Origin: Pseudomonas sp. P8_241
GTDB lineage: Bacteria > Pseudomonadota > Gammaproteobacteria > Pseudomonadales > Pseudomonadaceae
Assembly (NCBI RefSeq): GCF_034008315.1
Contig: NZ_CP125377.1
Span: 880,001-944,000 of the forward strand
DNA length: 64,000 nucleotides
Reading direction: 5' to 3'
Position 1 is the stretch's first letter; every line of letters begins with the position of its first letter. The notes below the pieces were generated by a model. The model did no database searches. It had not been told where the DNA came from and worked only from the letters and a program-made list of their open reading frames with translations. This document shows positions 48,501 to 56,732 of this stretch, in pieces. Both the position numbers and the translations under genes were made by a program.

Positions 48501-49673
48501 CTATCTTATTATATGGCATCGCACCAATAGCTCAAATATATAGACTATCGCATCAATCGAGACACTTCTAATAATGGTGCTCGCGGACTCTATACTCACC
48601 GAAAATCTTGCATTAAGCGCATCAAACAGCAGTGCAAGTTCTTTAATATACAATGAATTTGGTACCCCCTCAAACCTTATAGTTTTCCCCCTTGCATATA
48701 ATACCAAGTCGTCCCTCGCCACATAATCGATTTTGAATGGGCTGACTATTGAAAATTCTTTATTGGGTTCTATCAAGGTAGAATCATCTAGATAATCAAT
48801 AGTTCCAGCAAGATTTAAATTGCTTAGCTTTCTCCTCTTATGAAAATTCTCTGTAAGCTCTATAATCTTTACTAAGGGCAAGTTAAGTGCGACCGGATTG
48901 CCACTCCAACCTTTACCATAATACGCGTTTAATGCAGGAGTGAAGTCCCTTGTATCGCTAATATCCGAGCTACTTAAAACTATTGCGAGAGAGACAGAAA
49001 AATTTGGGCTATACCCGACATGGTAACAATTGGGAGGAAGGAAAAACAAATCACCCAAGGCATACTCATATCTAATTCCGGTATGAATAAGACTAGGCGG
49101 ATCATAACAGTTGCGCCGACATCCGGTCAATTTCTCGTAATCATCCTCTGACCACAGATACATACTTTTTTTTGTATCTAATAGAGGGATATGTATGGAC
49201 TTGATCGAGTCGTAATCTTTATGAATACCAAATGGAGAGAAACCATAATTCCCAATGAAAAGTACAGTCTCAACATTAAGATCAGGGGTTGGACGATGAT
49301 TTGTAATTTCAGATACAGTTTGAGCAGCAAAATCTGCAATTTGGACAGACCACCGCTCCGCTCTGTTGAGGATTATCGCTGAAGAGTCCTCTTTGAAAAT
49401 AGTTTTATACCAGGAAACAAGAGATTCGGCTGGTCGCGGTGGACTTGTAAGTATTTTGTACTCATGTTCTTCTGATCGCCCCGAACTGTATGCGCGTAGA
49501 GTAGTCATTAATCTACCATTGTGCATAGTTGAAATACGATTAAATATTTCTAAAATTTCATTTTCTTTAATAGGGGGCATATCAAAAAAATTTTTAATTA
49601 AAGCTGCTTCCTGTAATCCGGAAGTAACATCAACAAGCCGTCTCCACTCAGGAGCGTGAGTTATTTTTATCAT
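48501..49673 (-). CDS. JmjC/cupin-fold putative Fe(II)/2-oxoglutarate oxygenase of a RiPP-like cluster
   Basis: This 390-residue protein is predicted to hydroxylate a peptide or protein substrate. The centre has a JmjC/cupin-8-like core: FIGNYGFSPFGIHKDYDS gives the HxD pair (H151, D153). GDLFFLPPNCYHVGYSPNFS gives the distal histidine (H218), in the usual GD-x5-PP-x3-H setting of JmjC oxygenases. The N-terminal 130 and C-terminal 150 residues are not recognised. Its ATG overlaps the TGA of the HemN-like gene (ATGA), so it is translated with it. It is the last gene of the four-gene operon and AT-rich like its neighbours. Fe/2-oxoglutarate use is inferred from the H-D-H triad. Confidence 0.75.
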   Translation of the reverse strand: MIKITHAPEWRRLVDVTSGLQEAALIKNFFDMPPIKENEILEIFNRISTMHNGRLMTTLRAYSSGRSEEHEYKILTSPPRPAESLVSWYKTIFKEDSSAIILNRAERWSVQIADFAAQTVSEITNHRPTPDLNVETVLFIGNYGFSPFGIHKDYDSIKSIHIPLLDTKKSMYLWSEDDYEKLTGCRRNCYDPPSLIHTGIRYEYALGDLFFLPPNCYHVGYSPNFSVSLAIVLSSSDISDTRDFTPALNAYYGKGWSGNPVALNLPLVKIIELTENFHKRRKLSNLNLAGTIDYLDDSTLIEPNKEFSIVSPFKIDYVARDDLVLYARGKTIRFEGVPNSLYIKELALLFDALNARFSVSIESASTIIRSVSIDAIVYIFELLVRCHIIR

Positions 49674-50641
49674 GAGTAATAAAATACCATTTCGTTTGTC
49701 CAGCTTTTTGCTTGTCGTCCTAGACCTAAGCAGAAAGTATCGTCGCCCTTAAAATTGGTCGAATACCTATTGTCGAAAATCGGGGCAGATTCTTTTTTCC
49801 TTAAGCGAAAACGATTGTACTCATTCACTCCTTCGCCGTTATTAAGGTTGTATTCACCAGAAACCCTTTCATATAGTTGTTCTAAAAGTTCGATATTTTT
49901 AAGGTTTTTATTTATTGTATATGACCCTCGATAGTCTTCCATATTTATATAAACCATTATTGATTCAACACCCCAATCCGATAATTTTCTAAAGTCGCTA
50001 TATAGATTCTCCAAGCTCCTCCCATTAACGCCTACCATCAAGTCCACATTGAAGTCGCTGAAGGAGTGCCCGTTGATAGAACTGATGATTTTTTTAATTT
50101 TAGCCTCGGTGATTGCAGGTCGATTCATGGACTTCAACAAATCAACATCCAGAGATTGGATCCCGAGACTCACCCGATTCACACCCGACGGCCTAAGAAC
50201 TTCGATTTTGCGATCCGAAAGCCCATGAGGAGCCAGTTCAACTGTAAACTCACTCTTCGACATATCAAAATTAAAGCTTTCGCGGAGGCTCGCGATTAGT
50301 TCTTCTAATTGATCCTCTCCTAAAACCGTAACTGTCCCGCCACCAATAAATACTGATTGGAAGGTTGTGCCATTAAATAATGGCTTCAGATGTAAAATTT
50401 CTCGTTTGAAAAGCTCGCAATACTCCGAAATTTGTTTCTTGCTTTTTAGCAAATCCCCCCGATAGACGCAAAAATTACAATGAAAGAAACAGTATGGTAT
50501 ATGTACATACAACTGTCGGTGCTTGTAATCAGCCAAAGATGCCTTTTTTATGATTGCTGACTTTAATTCGCAATAGCTATCGTGCGTATTGATTTTTATT
50601 TCGTGGGTGACATCCTCAGTCTTATCATAAATATGAAACAT
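49670..50641 (-). CDS. HemN/HemW-like radical SAM enzyme of a RiPP-like cluster
   Basis: This 323-residue radical SAM protein has the HemN-type cluster motif IPYCFFHCNFC (C51, C55, C58; CX3CX2C). The GGGT motif is at about 100-103, followed by RVSLGIQSLD (156-165), FNVDLMVGVNG and the late FCLGLGRQAKSW. These match the HemN/HemW scaffold, but the protein is shorter and lacks the long HemW C-terminal domain. Class C radical SAM methyltransferases that act on RiPPs share this scaffold, so peptide modification rather than haem synthesis is the likely role (inference from context). AAAGGTCAC precedes the ATG at 50641. The gap to the upstream maturase gene is 14 nt. Confidence 0.82.
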   Translation of the reverse strand: MFHIYDKTEDVTHEIKINTHDSYCELKSAIIKKASLADYKHRQLYVHIPYCFFHCNFCVYRGDLLKSKKQISEYCELFKREILHLKPLFNGTTFQSVFIGGGTVTVLGEDQLEELIASLRESFNFDMSKSEFTVELAPHGLSDRKIEVLRPSGVNRVSLGIQSLDVDLLKSMNRPAITEAKIKKIISSINGHSFSDFNVDLMVGVNGRSLENLYSDFRKLSDWGVESIMVYINMEDYRGSYTINKNLKNIELLEQLYERVSGEYNLNNGEGVNEYNRFRLRKKESAPIFDNRYSTNFKGDDTFCLGLGRQAKSWTNEMVFYYS

Positions 50642-50655
50642 ATTTTGTGACCTTT

Positions 50656-52071
50656 TTAATCGTAAATATAGGGAGTTGAATTAATGTACTCTGCAAGCCC
50701 ACTCGGATCAGATGCAACATATCCTAGCATCGTGCTAAATGATTGATAGTAAAACTCACAATGCGGAGTCTTTTTTGTGAATGACGCTGGCACATCTTTA
50801 TTTGAGGCGTAGTATGATGTGGAGTAACATCCACCCTGACAAAACATTTGAAAATCACACTCTTCGCAACCTATGTTTCCACCCGGCTTTCTACTCCTCA
50901 ATTTTTTTACGATATCGTTGTTATCAATCAGATCTTGTGGTTCAGGATCGCTAGCATTGCAGACTTTAAACGCTGGCTCCTTTATCAAATCCTGACAAAT
51001 GTAGATATCCCCTCCAGTGTCATATGTAATCATATTAGTTCCTGCCCCGCAGGGTGTACGAAGGCACATGTACTGCGGATCATGAGGAGAGACGAGGTTT
51101 TTTATTAAAATAACAGCGTCTAATAATTTCGGGGAAAACGTTTTTTTCTGAAAGTGCAGAAAACTATCCTGAAACGCTTCAAATAATTCGTTTGCGATAA
51201 ATGAATAATCAATATCTTCTAGCGGTTTTCTGCTTGAGTGTCTTCTAATAGCGAACGAAACGTATGGTATTTTAATGGATTTTAAGAAATTATAACTGCG
51301 CGTCAGTTGGCCTGGGTCGGAAATTACAGATATAGTACTAAAACTTATGTTGTTCTCATTTAGAATCTTAATGTTATTCATTATCTTGTCGTGCGAGCCC
51401 TTGCCGGTAGAGAATATCCTATTTTTATCATGGTCCAGCTTTTCGCCATCAAGACTGACAGATACACTAAAGTTATATTTCTTCAGAAGACAAACTATTT
51501 GCTCATTTAGATAGGTTAAATTGCTCGTCACCCCGTAACTCACGTTGTGATTGGTTTTTATTTTTGAATTCTCTACATTTGATACTATATGGTATAGTGT
51601 TTTTATATTCGAGAATGACTCGCCGCCATTAAATTCTATTACAAAATTCTTAGCAAGATTAAGTTTCTCTATTGAGCTTACGATTGTATCCGCAGTTTCA
51701 AAAGTCATCTTCCTGCCTTTAGTAGGTACATCCTCAAAACAATAAGTGCACGCAAGATTGCAGTAGTTTAACGCTTCTATTATAACTAACGTCACCTGCC
51801 CCCTCTCTATCGAAGGCCTACGATCGCTATTGTTACTTCCTACATCGACTATTCCCGCATCGATCAACTTTGCCAGATTACTTGCTTCCGCCGGAGATAA
51901 TTCCTTTAGCTCTTCTGTTGCAATTCCATAACGAAGCCTACCGAAGAGTCTCTCTGTCAATTGCGCAGATACGAACCATTCACCGCTGTATTTATTTAGG
52001 TATACTTGACTACCCCCTTCTAAAGTTTTCCATTTTTCGTAATTTTTACTCATGGTTATAATGTTCGTCAT
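50656..52071 (-). CDS. Radical SAM/SPASM peptide maturase
   Basis: This 471-residue enzyme is predicted to install a cross-link or similar change in the small peptide encoded just upstream. The radical SAM cluster motif is CNLACTYC (C104, C108, C111), followed by FNGGES (148-153) and SVSLDGE. The C-terminal SPASM domain has the full pattern C341-x12-G-x4-C359, C402-x2-C405-x5-C411-x3-C415 and C438, so two auxiliary 4Fe-4S clusters are expected. Residues ~12-75 (WKTLEGGSQVYLNKYSGEWF...LIDAGIVDV) may be a PqqD-like peptide-recognition domain (tentative). The strong site AGGAGCAGGGA lies before ATG 52071, and the precursor gene ends 11 nt upstream. The AT-rich DNA suggests transfer. Confidence 0.88.
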   Translation of the reverse strand: MTNIITMSKNYEKWKTLEGGSQVYLNKYSGEWFVSAQLTERLFGRLRYGIATEELKELSPAEASNLAKLIDAGIVDVGSNNSDRRPSIERGQVTLVIIEALNYCNLACTYCFEDVPTKGRKMTFETADTIVSSIEKLNLAKNFVIEFNGGESFSNIKTLYHIVSNVENSKIKTNHNVSYGVTSNLTYLNEQIVCLLKKYNFSVSVSLDGEKLDHDKNRIFSTGKGSHDKIMNNIKILNENNISFSTISVISDPGQLTRSYNFLKSIKIPYVSFAIRRHSSRKPLEDIDYSFIANELFEAFQDSFLHFQKKTFSPKLLDAVILIKNLVSPHDPQYMCLRTPCGAGTNMITYDTGGDIYICQDLIKEPAFKVCNASDPEPQDLIDNNDIVKKLRSRKPGGNIGCEECDFQMFCQGGCYSTSYYASNKDVPASFTKKTPHCEFYYQSFSTMLGYVASDPSGLAEYINSTPYIYD

Positions 52072-52082
52072 AGTCCCTGCTC

Positions 52083-52322
52083 CTAATTGCTCGAGTGATT
52101 ACCAACGTTGTTTATTCCGCTTGAATGAAACGAATAAATATTTATGTTGTCCTGTTTTTCAACAAGCTCTTCTAGCTCTTTTCTTGTTAGGAGAGTTCCC
52201 GATTTCTTAGTAGTACCTATACCTGCTAAGTCGCTGGAATTTAGCGGGTCTGCGTGAATTTGCAAATCGGATATTTCTTTTAATAGCTCTATGATTTTTT
52301 CTTTGGTTAAAGATTCTGGCAT
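52083..52322 (-). CDS. Precursor-like peptide of a putative RiPP pathway
   Basis: This small protein has 79 residues, starting MPESLTKEKIIELLKEIS. The ATG at 52322 is chosen because AGAGG lies 8 nt upstream, and an ATG two codons earlier would be too close to it. The first ~25 residues are predicted to be helical and look like a leader. A second helix-like charged stretch is TRKELEELVEKQD. The C-terminal tail INIYSFHSSGINNVGNHSSN has two HSS units ten residues apart (H66 and H76), plus Y63 and F65, and is rich in Asn, Ser and Gly like many core peptides. It lacks cysteine and a double-glycine cleavage site. The precursor role is inferred from size and position before the radical SAM/SPASM gene. 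Confidence 0.72.
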   Translation of the reverse strand: MPESLTKEKIIELLKEISDLQIHADPLNSSDLAGIGTTKKSGTLLTRKELEELVEKQDNINIYSFHSSGINNVGNHSSN

Positions 52323-52360
52323 GTCCATATCCTCTTGTTGTAATAGATTATTAATCTTGA

Positions 52361-52366
52361 AGTATA
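52361..52366 (-). promoter_or_regulatory. Candidate -10 box for the radical-SAM cluster
   Basis: On the minus strand TATACT lies about 40 nt before the precursor start. The region is AT-rich, but a matching -35 is poor (TATTCC at 17 nt spacing). A weak or activated promoter is possible. Confidence 0.25.
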
Positions 52367-52869
52367 TTCAGCGTTTAACAGCGGGAATAGTGTAAGTAAA
52401 GCCCTACGCTAGCTTCCAAAGGGTAGACGTCATTTTTGCCAGTGAAAAAAAATACTAAGAAAATTTAGCTATTAACGATTCTGAATTTATCGCGATAGTT
52501 GATTCGGAACGTGGCAGCCAACGATCCCCAAGTTTATGAAAGACCGCGATTCGAGTTTGATGATCCGCCGCTTCGGTCGGATCGCTACCTTTAAGCTCTG
52601 TGCATGATCAACCCTTGTCCTCCCACAACGTCGAGGACAACCTTTCGACCCAGTTCTTGAAGAAGGTACGGAAGTAGTCCGTATTTATTCAGTGTTCCGG
52701 TAACGTCCGCTTTTGGCTTTTTCGGCCTGTCACGACGAACCATTTTGGGTTGCTTTTTGCCATTGCGGCGGTGTTTCTCAAGCAGGTTTATCCGCAAGAT
52801 AATATTCACGCTGATATAGATGAAGGCGGGAAAGCGAGCCTGAAGGGTTGCCTATCCACGATTTGAGCG
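52367..52869. other. Intergenic region, border of AT-rich cluster and integrative element
   Basis: No gene is confidently supported. A 72-codon minus-strand frame at 52,591-52,809 has a run of basic residues (RRNGKKQPKMVRRDRPKKPK) but starts with GTG without a clear ribosome-binding site. It may be a fragment. Base composition shifts from AT-rich to GC-rich across this gap. If the element carrying the integrase has an attachment site on this side, it should lie here, but no repeat that would prove it is seen. Confidence 0.45.
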
Positions 52870-53145
52870 TTAGATCAGCATTTCTCGGTCATTCCCTAAT
52901 CTCTTCCAGATCAGTAGGGCGGTGAGCCGATAGTAATACCGGGTGGCGTCGGAATGGTCTTTCAGGTGCTGAGTGAGAAACCAGCGCACATGCTTGAGCT
53001 GCCAGGTCCAGGGATTATCGCGTTGCCATCGCTGTTGAATGGCCGCTTGCATGATTCGGGCTTGGCGTAGGTGGCGTTGCTGCGTGACCTTTGAGCCAAT
53101 CAGTACGCCGCACAGGAACAGCGCCATATCGAACTGCTTGGTCAC
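52870..53145 (-). CDS. Small protein encoded downstream of the integrase
   Basis: This 91-residue protein starts at GTG 53145, which overlaps the integrase stop (GTGA). That arrangement suggests coupled translation. The N-terminus has a short hydrophobic stretch (MALFLCGVLIG), followed by an Arg/Gln/Trp-rich helical region (QARIMQAAIQQRWQRDNPWTWQLKHVRW cannot be assigned to a family). No function is proposed. Its position suggests a role linked to integration or excision, such as a directionality factor. Confidence 0.6.
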   Translation of the reverse strand: MTKQFDMALFLCGVLIGSKVTQQRHLRQARIMQAAIQQRWQRDNPWTWQLKHVRWFLTQHLKDHSDATRYYYRLTALLIWKRLGNDREMLI

Positions 53146-54122
53146 GCTCGACCTCCAATGTAGGCCGAAACCACATCGATCCGGTTATGCCCGAGCTCAG
53201 CGCTGATCTGTTGCCGCGCCTGTCGATCCAGTTCGCGGTCAATGCGATAGCAGTGGCCACCATTGACTGGTGCGGCGTGGCCAGTGAGCTGTTCGTAACG
53301 CTCGCAGGCGTAGGCCGCGCGCAGTTCATGAAAACCTTTCAACCCTTGTTCATGTAGCGTTTCGCGGGCAGGGAGCACGGTCTTTTGTAGGAACACGGAG
53401 TAGCTTTCGTCTCGGGCCAACAAGTTGCGGCTGCGGGGCGGCGATGCATGAAGAGCCAACTGCAGGGCCGCTTTCACCTCTTCATTTGCCACGACCCATC
53501 GCGGCGCTGAAGCCCCTGAGCGGCCACCTTTGGTGCCGTCCTGAATGTTGATGCGGCCTAAGTGTTCGGCTTCGCGGTGCAAGCGTGGCAGGTCAGCCAG
53601 GATCGCTTCGCGCAGGCGCATACCGGTTGTTCGGGCCAACAGGACAATCGCGGCCACCCGCACGTGTTGCAGTTCGCCCAGCGCCTCGAGTACTCGCCGC
53701 ACCTGTTGGTGGTCTTGGCCATCGGGCGCGCGGGTGCGTACGCTCGAGCGCTGCTGTCCCAACGCCTGGCTCGGACTGGCGATCCTCACGTCCTGATCAC
53801 CGCGCAGCGCCGCGAGGGTACGGTTGACGCTGCTCAGGCGGTTCTGCGCGGTTGCGATGCAGAGTTCACCTTGCTGGATCTGCTGGCGCAGGTACGCGGC
53901 GTAATCTTGCAGCGTCTGTCGATCGATCTGACGCGCATCGTTGTAACCGGGGCCGTCCTCTGACCGACACCAACGCACGAACGCTTGCCAGCGATCGCTA
54001 TGCGCTTTGACCGTGGCAAAGTGGCCGCCGGCAAACAGATCCTTGAGCGCTTGTGGGCCGGCGTAGCTTAGCTGGCGTCCGTAGCCAAAGTTGCGACCCT
54101 CACGCCGACCGACCAGAGTCAT
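53142..54122 (-). CDS. Tyrosine recombinase/integrase
   Basis: This tyrosine-type site-specific recombinase has about 326 residues. An N-terminal SAM-like core-binding domain (VKAHSDRWQAFVRWCRS...LQDYAAYLRQQI) is followed by the catalytic domain. Visible catalytic parts are the first arginine in ARTTGMRLREA, HELRAAYACERYE (H-x2-R), ISAELGHNRIDVVSAYIGG (LGH and the tyrosine Y). ATG 54122 has GGTGA upstream, and two nearby ATGs at 54125 and 54131 are alternatives. It overlaps the preceding 119-codon gene. No mobilisation genes are visible, so the element would depend on others or carry them beyond the window. Confidence 0.88.
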   Translation of the reverse strand: MTLVGRREGRNFGYGRQLSYAGPQALKDLFAGGHFATVKAHSDRWQAFVRWCRSEDGPGYNDARQIDRQTLQDYAAYLRQQIQQGELCIATAQNRLSSVNRTLAALRGDQDVRIASPSQALGQQRSSVRTRAPDGQDHQQVRRVLEALGELQHVRVAAIVLLARTTGMRLREAILADLPRLHREAEHLGRINIQDGTKGGRSGASAPRWVVANEEVKAALQLALHASPPRSRNLLARDESYSVFLQKTVLPARETLHEQGLKGFHELRAAYACERYEQLTGHAAPVNGGHCYRIDRELDRQARQQISAELGHNRIDVVSAYIGGRA

Positions 54123-54459
54123 CATCTTCACCGTTTTCGTTTGTTTGCAGAAAGAGCAGCAAGGCTTTCCAGTAGGGGCTGAGCCTGTCCAGCTGCTGCC
54201 AGTGTGTCGGGCGGATCAGGAGGGCGTTCTCCTGGTGTTGCAGCAGTGCCCCTTCCTCGCGCAGTTGCTTGATCAGCCGGGCGAGGTTGGCAGGCTCAAA
54301 GGGTGGTGTGGCGACAGCGGCGACAGTGGCGACAACCCGCGTCGTTTCTGGCCTGGCGCGTGGCGACAGGGTGGCGACAGCGGTGGCGACACGCCGCGAT
54401 TCTGGTTGCGGTTGAAGTTGCGCCTGGTAGCGGCGCACCGCGTCATTGAGGCGAAACAT
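54100..54459 (-). CDS. Small DNA-binding-like protein with repeat-encoded Val-Ala-Thr tract
   Basis: This 119-residue protein lies between the DUF3987 gene and the integrase gene and overlaps both (17 and about 23-32 nt). Residues ~24-53 (RVATAVATLSPRARPETTRVVATVAAVATPP) are encoded by tandem TGTCGCC/GGCGACA motifs (see the repeat entry). The C-terminal part (PANLARLIKQLREEGALLQHQENALLIRPTHWQQLDRL...) looks like a small helical/winged domain. GAGG precedes the ATG at 54459. The function is unknown, but the operon position suggests a role in the element's maintenance. Confidence 0.7.
   Translation of the reverse strand: MFRLNDAVRRYQAQLQPQPESRRVATAVATLSPRARPETTRVVATVAAVATPPFEPANLARLIKQLREEGALLQHQENALLIRPTHWQQLDRLSPYWKALLLFLQTNENGEDDDSGRSA
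54309..54391. repeat. Six clustered GGCGACA motifs inside the 119-codon gene
   Basis: GGCGACA occurs at 54,310, 54,319, 54,328, 54,362, 54,373 and 54,385, the first three at 9-bp spacing. The segment TGGCGACAGCGGCGACAGT followed by GGCGACAACCCGCGT is nearly the reverse complement of a part of the noncoding repeat at 56,770-56,812. Confidence 0.8.
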
Positions 54460-55843
54460 GGCGGACCTCGAACGTTTTTCCGTCGCGGCTGCTCAGCCAG
54501 CGATGAGTGATCAGCACGACCAATAGAGAGGCGGTATGGTCAGCGCTCTTGCGGGCAAAGCGAGGGCCGTTGCGATTGACGTCGCGAATGGTGAAGTGAG
54601 TCCAGCCTTTCTGTACCAGCCAGCGCAGCAGTCGATCCGCCTCTTCGCATCGGCTATTGACCGGCTCCTGTTCGGTCAGGCGCTGGATCTCGGCCAGGTA
54701 GTAATCCATCAGCGTGGAGGCGCGCTGTATGTGTGCTTCGTCCAACGCACTGGCCTCTTCCACCATGGCCAGCACACCTGCGATGCGCAGTACATTCGCC
54801 GCGGCTTTGCCTGCGACAGGCTGGACGCCGGCTAGCTCACCGAACTCGCCAGACTGGCACTCGATAGTGTCGTGAATATCAATCCAGGCACGCCGGGCAC
54901 GGGCAGTCAGCTCCAGCGTGGCGGGATTGAGTGAGCCATCCTGGTGAAGTGACCAGGGCTTTTGCAGCAGGGCGGTGATCCGCTGTTGGTAGCGCTGGAC
55001 CTTGGCATCTCGGGTCAGGTCGATCGCTTTGTAGAGCCGCTGGCCGGCCAGGCGCTCGGGCCAACTGATCAGGCAACGGCCGAGGATGCCTTGATCATTG
55101 ATTACCGGGTCTTTGAACAACTGGTTGGCCAGGTAGGGCTGTAGCATCAGATGCAGGCTGAGGCGGCGGTCATAGGCACGCAGGCTTTCTCCGGCCATGG
55201 AGCGCGCCCGGTCGATCGGGCTGCCATCCCATAGGGTCGATAAGGTGGTGATCGCCTTGAGCAGGTTCTCTTTGCTCATGGTGCTGCTGCCTAAGAACTG
55301 GCCACCTTCATCATTGAACAAGCCCATGCTGGGCAAGCCATGGCACAGGCTTTTGACCAGGGCCTCAATAGTGGGCTCGGCAATGATCAGTCTCGGCGGT
55401 ACCGGCTCGGACAGCTCACCGCGTTCCGCCTCCGCGTGTTTCTTTGAGGTTGTGGGTTTGGCCATGATGCGAGTAGCGGCGCGGTAGGCTTTAATCTTTT
55501 CCGCATACAGGGTCCACTGCTGTCGTTCCCAGTCGCGCGCCGCCTTCAGTGCCAGGTGATCCACCGCGCTTTTGCGATCACCCGAGGACGCCACCGTCAG
55601 TAGGTAGAGGGACAGCGGATAGGTTCGGCCGTCGAGTTGGACATTGGCATGAGCCTGGCTCACCAGGGCAGCGCTGGCCAGCACCGATTGCGCCGCCATG
55701 GCGCAAGGTACGCCGATCACCTCGGCCAGTCGTTCGACCGCAGGGCCCAATAGTTCCCCGAGTGCTTCGACCGGGTAGGACAGTGGCGTCTGCTGGTATT
55801 CCAGCAATGGTTGTGGTGGCTCGAACGCTTCGCACAGTTGCAT
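54443..55843 (-). CDS. DUF3987 (YfjI-like) protein
   Basis: This protein of about 466 residues matches the DUF3987 family, which is common on integrative elements and prophages and is often found near primase-like genes. Markers are YPVEALGELLGPAVERLAEVIGVP, LTVASSGDRKSAVDHLALKAA, RLIIAEPTIEALVKSL and GLFNDEGGQFLGSSTMSKENLLK. The stretch ASSGDRKSAV resembles a degenerate P-loop, and replication or helicase-like function is only suspected. ATG 55843 (MQLCEAFEPPQP) is preferred because AGGAGA lies 7 nt upstream, while the frame extends to an ATG at 55882. It is the first gene of the minus-strand set that ends with the 91-codon gene. Confidence 0.82.
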   Translation of the reverse strand: MQLCEAFEPPQPLLEYQQTPLSYPVEALGELLGPAVERLAEVIGVPCAMAAQSVLASAALVSQAHANVQLDGRTYPLSLYLLTVASSGDRKSAVDHLALKAARDWERQQWTLYAEKIKAYRAATRIMAKPTTSKKHAEAERGELSEPVPPRLIIAEPTIEALVKSLCHGLPSMGLFNDEGGQFLGSSTMSKENLLKAITTLSTLWDGSPIDRARSMAGESLRAYDRRLSLHLMLQPYLANQLFKDPVINDQGILGRCLISWPERLAGQRLYKAIDLTRDAKVQRYQQRITALLQKPWSLHQDGSLNPATLELTARARRAWIDIHDTIECQSGEFGELAGVQPVAGKAAANVLRIAGVLAMVEEASALDEAHIQRASTLMDYYLAEIQRLTEQEPVNSRCEEADRLLRWLVQKGWTHFTIRDVNRNGPRFARKSADHTASLLVVLITHRWLSSRDGKTFEVRHVSPQ

Positions 55844-56732
55844 CGCAATTCTCCTGAGATTATCGACTTCGTCCTCACTCATCCCGCCACGGTTGTTGAG
55901 TGTTATCAGGGATCAAGGCCCCTGCGACCTGTGAGGTTTGTCCACTCACGCGGGACTGGCGGCTCCTTACGACCGAGAGCTTGGGCATCTCATGATCTGG
56001 CCTCCTGAATACTTCCGTAGAAGTGGGCGGGTGGAGGCTGCACTGGCTGACGAGACCGGTGCCGCGAGATCCTGAGTCGGGTGAAGGCAGTAATGCGATG
56101 ACTGGGGCATGCCTGACTGTCAGTCAGGTGCAGTCCATTCCTTGGGCTGCGGCACTGTCATCGGCATCGCTGTTGCTGGTGACTTTTCGGTGTTTGTCAC
56201 GCCGATTGTCACGAGGAGGAAAGCCGCAAAGGCCCATGCGAGCAGGGCTGCAGCAATGTGAGATGCGCCCGTCTCTTTAGGGGGCAAAGAGACGGGCAAC
56301 AGGTTGGCGCAAGAAATGGCCAAGCGGATAAGTTGCTGCAGAGCAGCCAGGAGGGGGCATGAGTTGCCGCAGTGGGCATTCTGGAAAAGTGGGCATCCAT
56401 CACATCGCTGTGACCGTGCGAGCCGCCGGACGCTAATCGCACTTCGGGGAGAACCACCACGATGCGGCGTAGCCTCAAAGGTTCTGGCTACCTGGGAGCT
56501 GCCAACGGCAGCGCTTTGAGTCTTCTTTCTATCGTCCGCGTATGGTTGGGTCAACCGGATTGCGCGCAACCGATTGGGCCAACCAGCGGTGCTGGAATGC
56601 CTTGGTCGTGAGTGGCGTTGGATGGACGATGAGCCGTTCGTCGTCTTTTAAATGTGAGCCCCAGCGCATAGGAATGCGGAGCCTTCCTATGCGCTGGGGC
56701 TTGGCCGGAGGAGCGCAGACATGCAGGAGGTT
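55844..56732. other. Intergenic region with a possible degraded minus-strand gene
   Basis: About 900 bp has no secure gene. A minus-strand frame (56,120-56,569) includes a cysteine cluster RCDGCPLFQNAHCGNSCPLL, then a membrane-like stretch HIAAALLAWAFAAFLLVTIG. This looks like real protein, but the frame only opens at a TTG with no ribosome-binding site, so it may be a decayed or frameshifted gene. The palindrome TGACTGTCAGTCA lies at about 56,112-56,124. The hairpin at 56,658 is listed separately. Confidence 0.4.
56658..56700. repeat. 17-bp perfect inverted repeat (hairpin)
   Basis: GCCCCAGCGCATAGGAA (56,658-56,674) and its exact reverse complement (56,684-56,700) surround a 9-nt loop. No T-run follows on either side, so it is not a classic terminator. 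It stands 33 bp before the first copy of the flanking direct repeat. Confidence 0.85.

Noticed and set aside
52591..52809. 72-codon basic minus-strand frame upstream of the element
   Set aside because: GTG start without ribosome-binding site and no recognised family. Kept only as a note in the intergenic entry.
53545..53963. Plus-strand frames opposite the integrase gene
   Set aside because: Antisense shadows. The minus-strand product has all tyrosine recombinase motifs.
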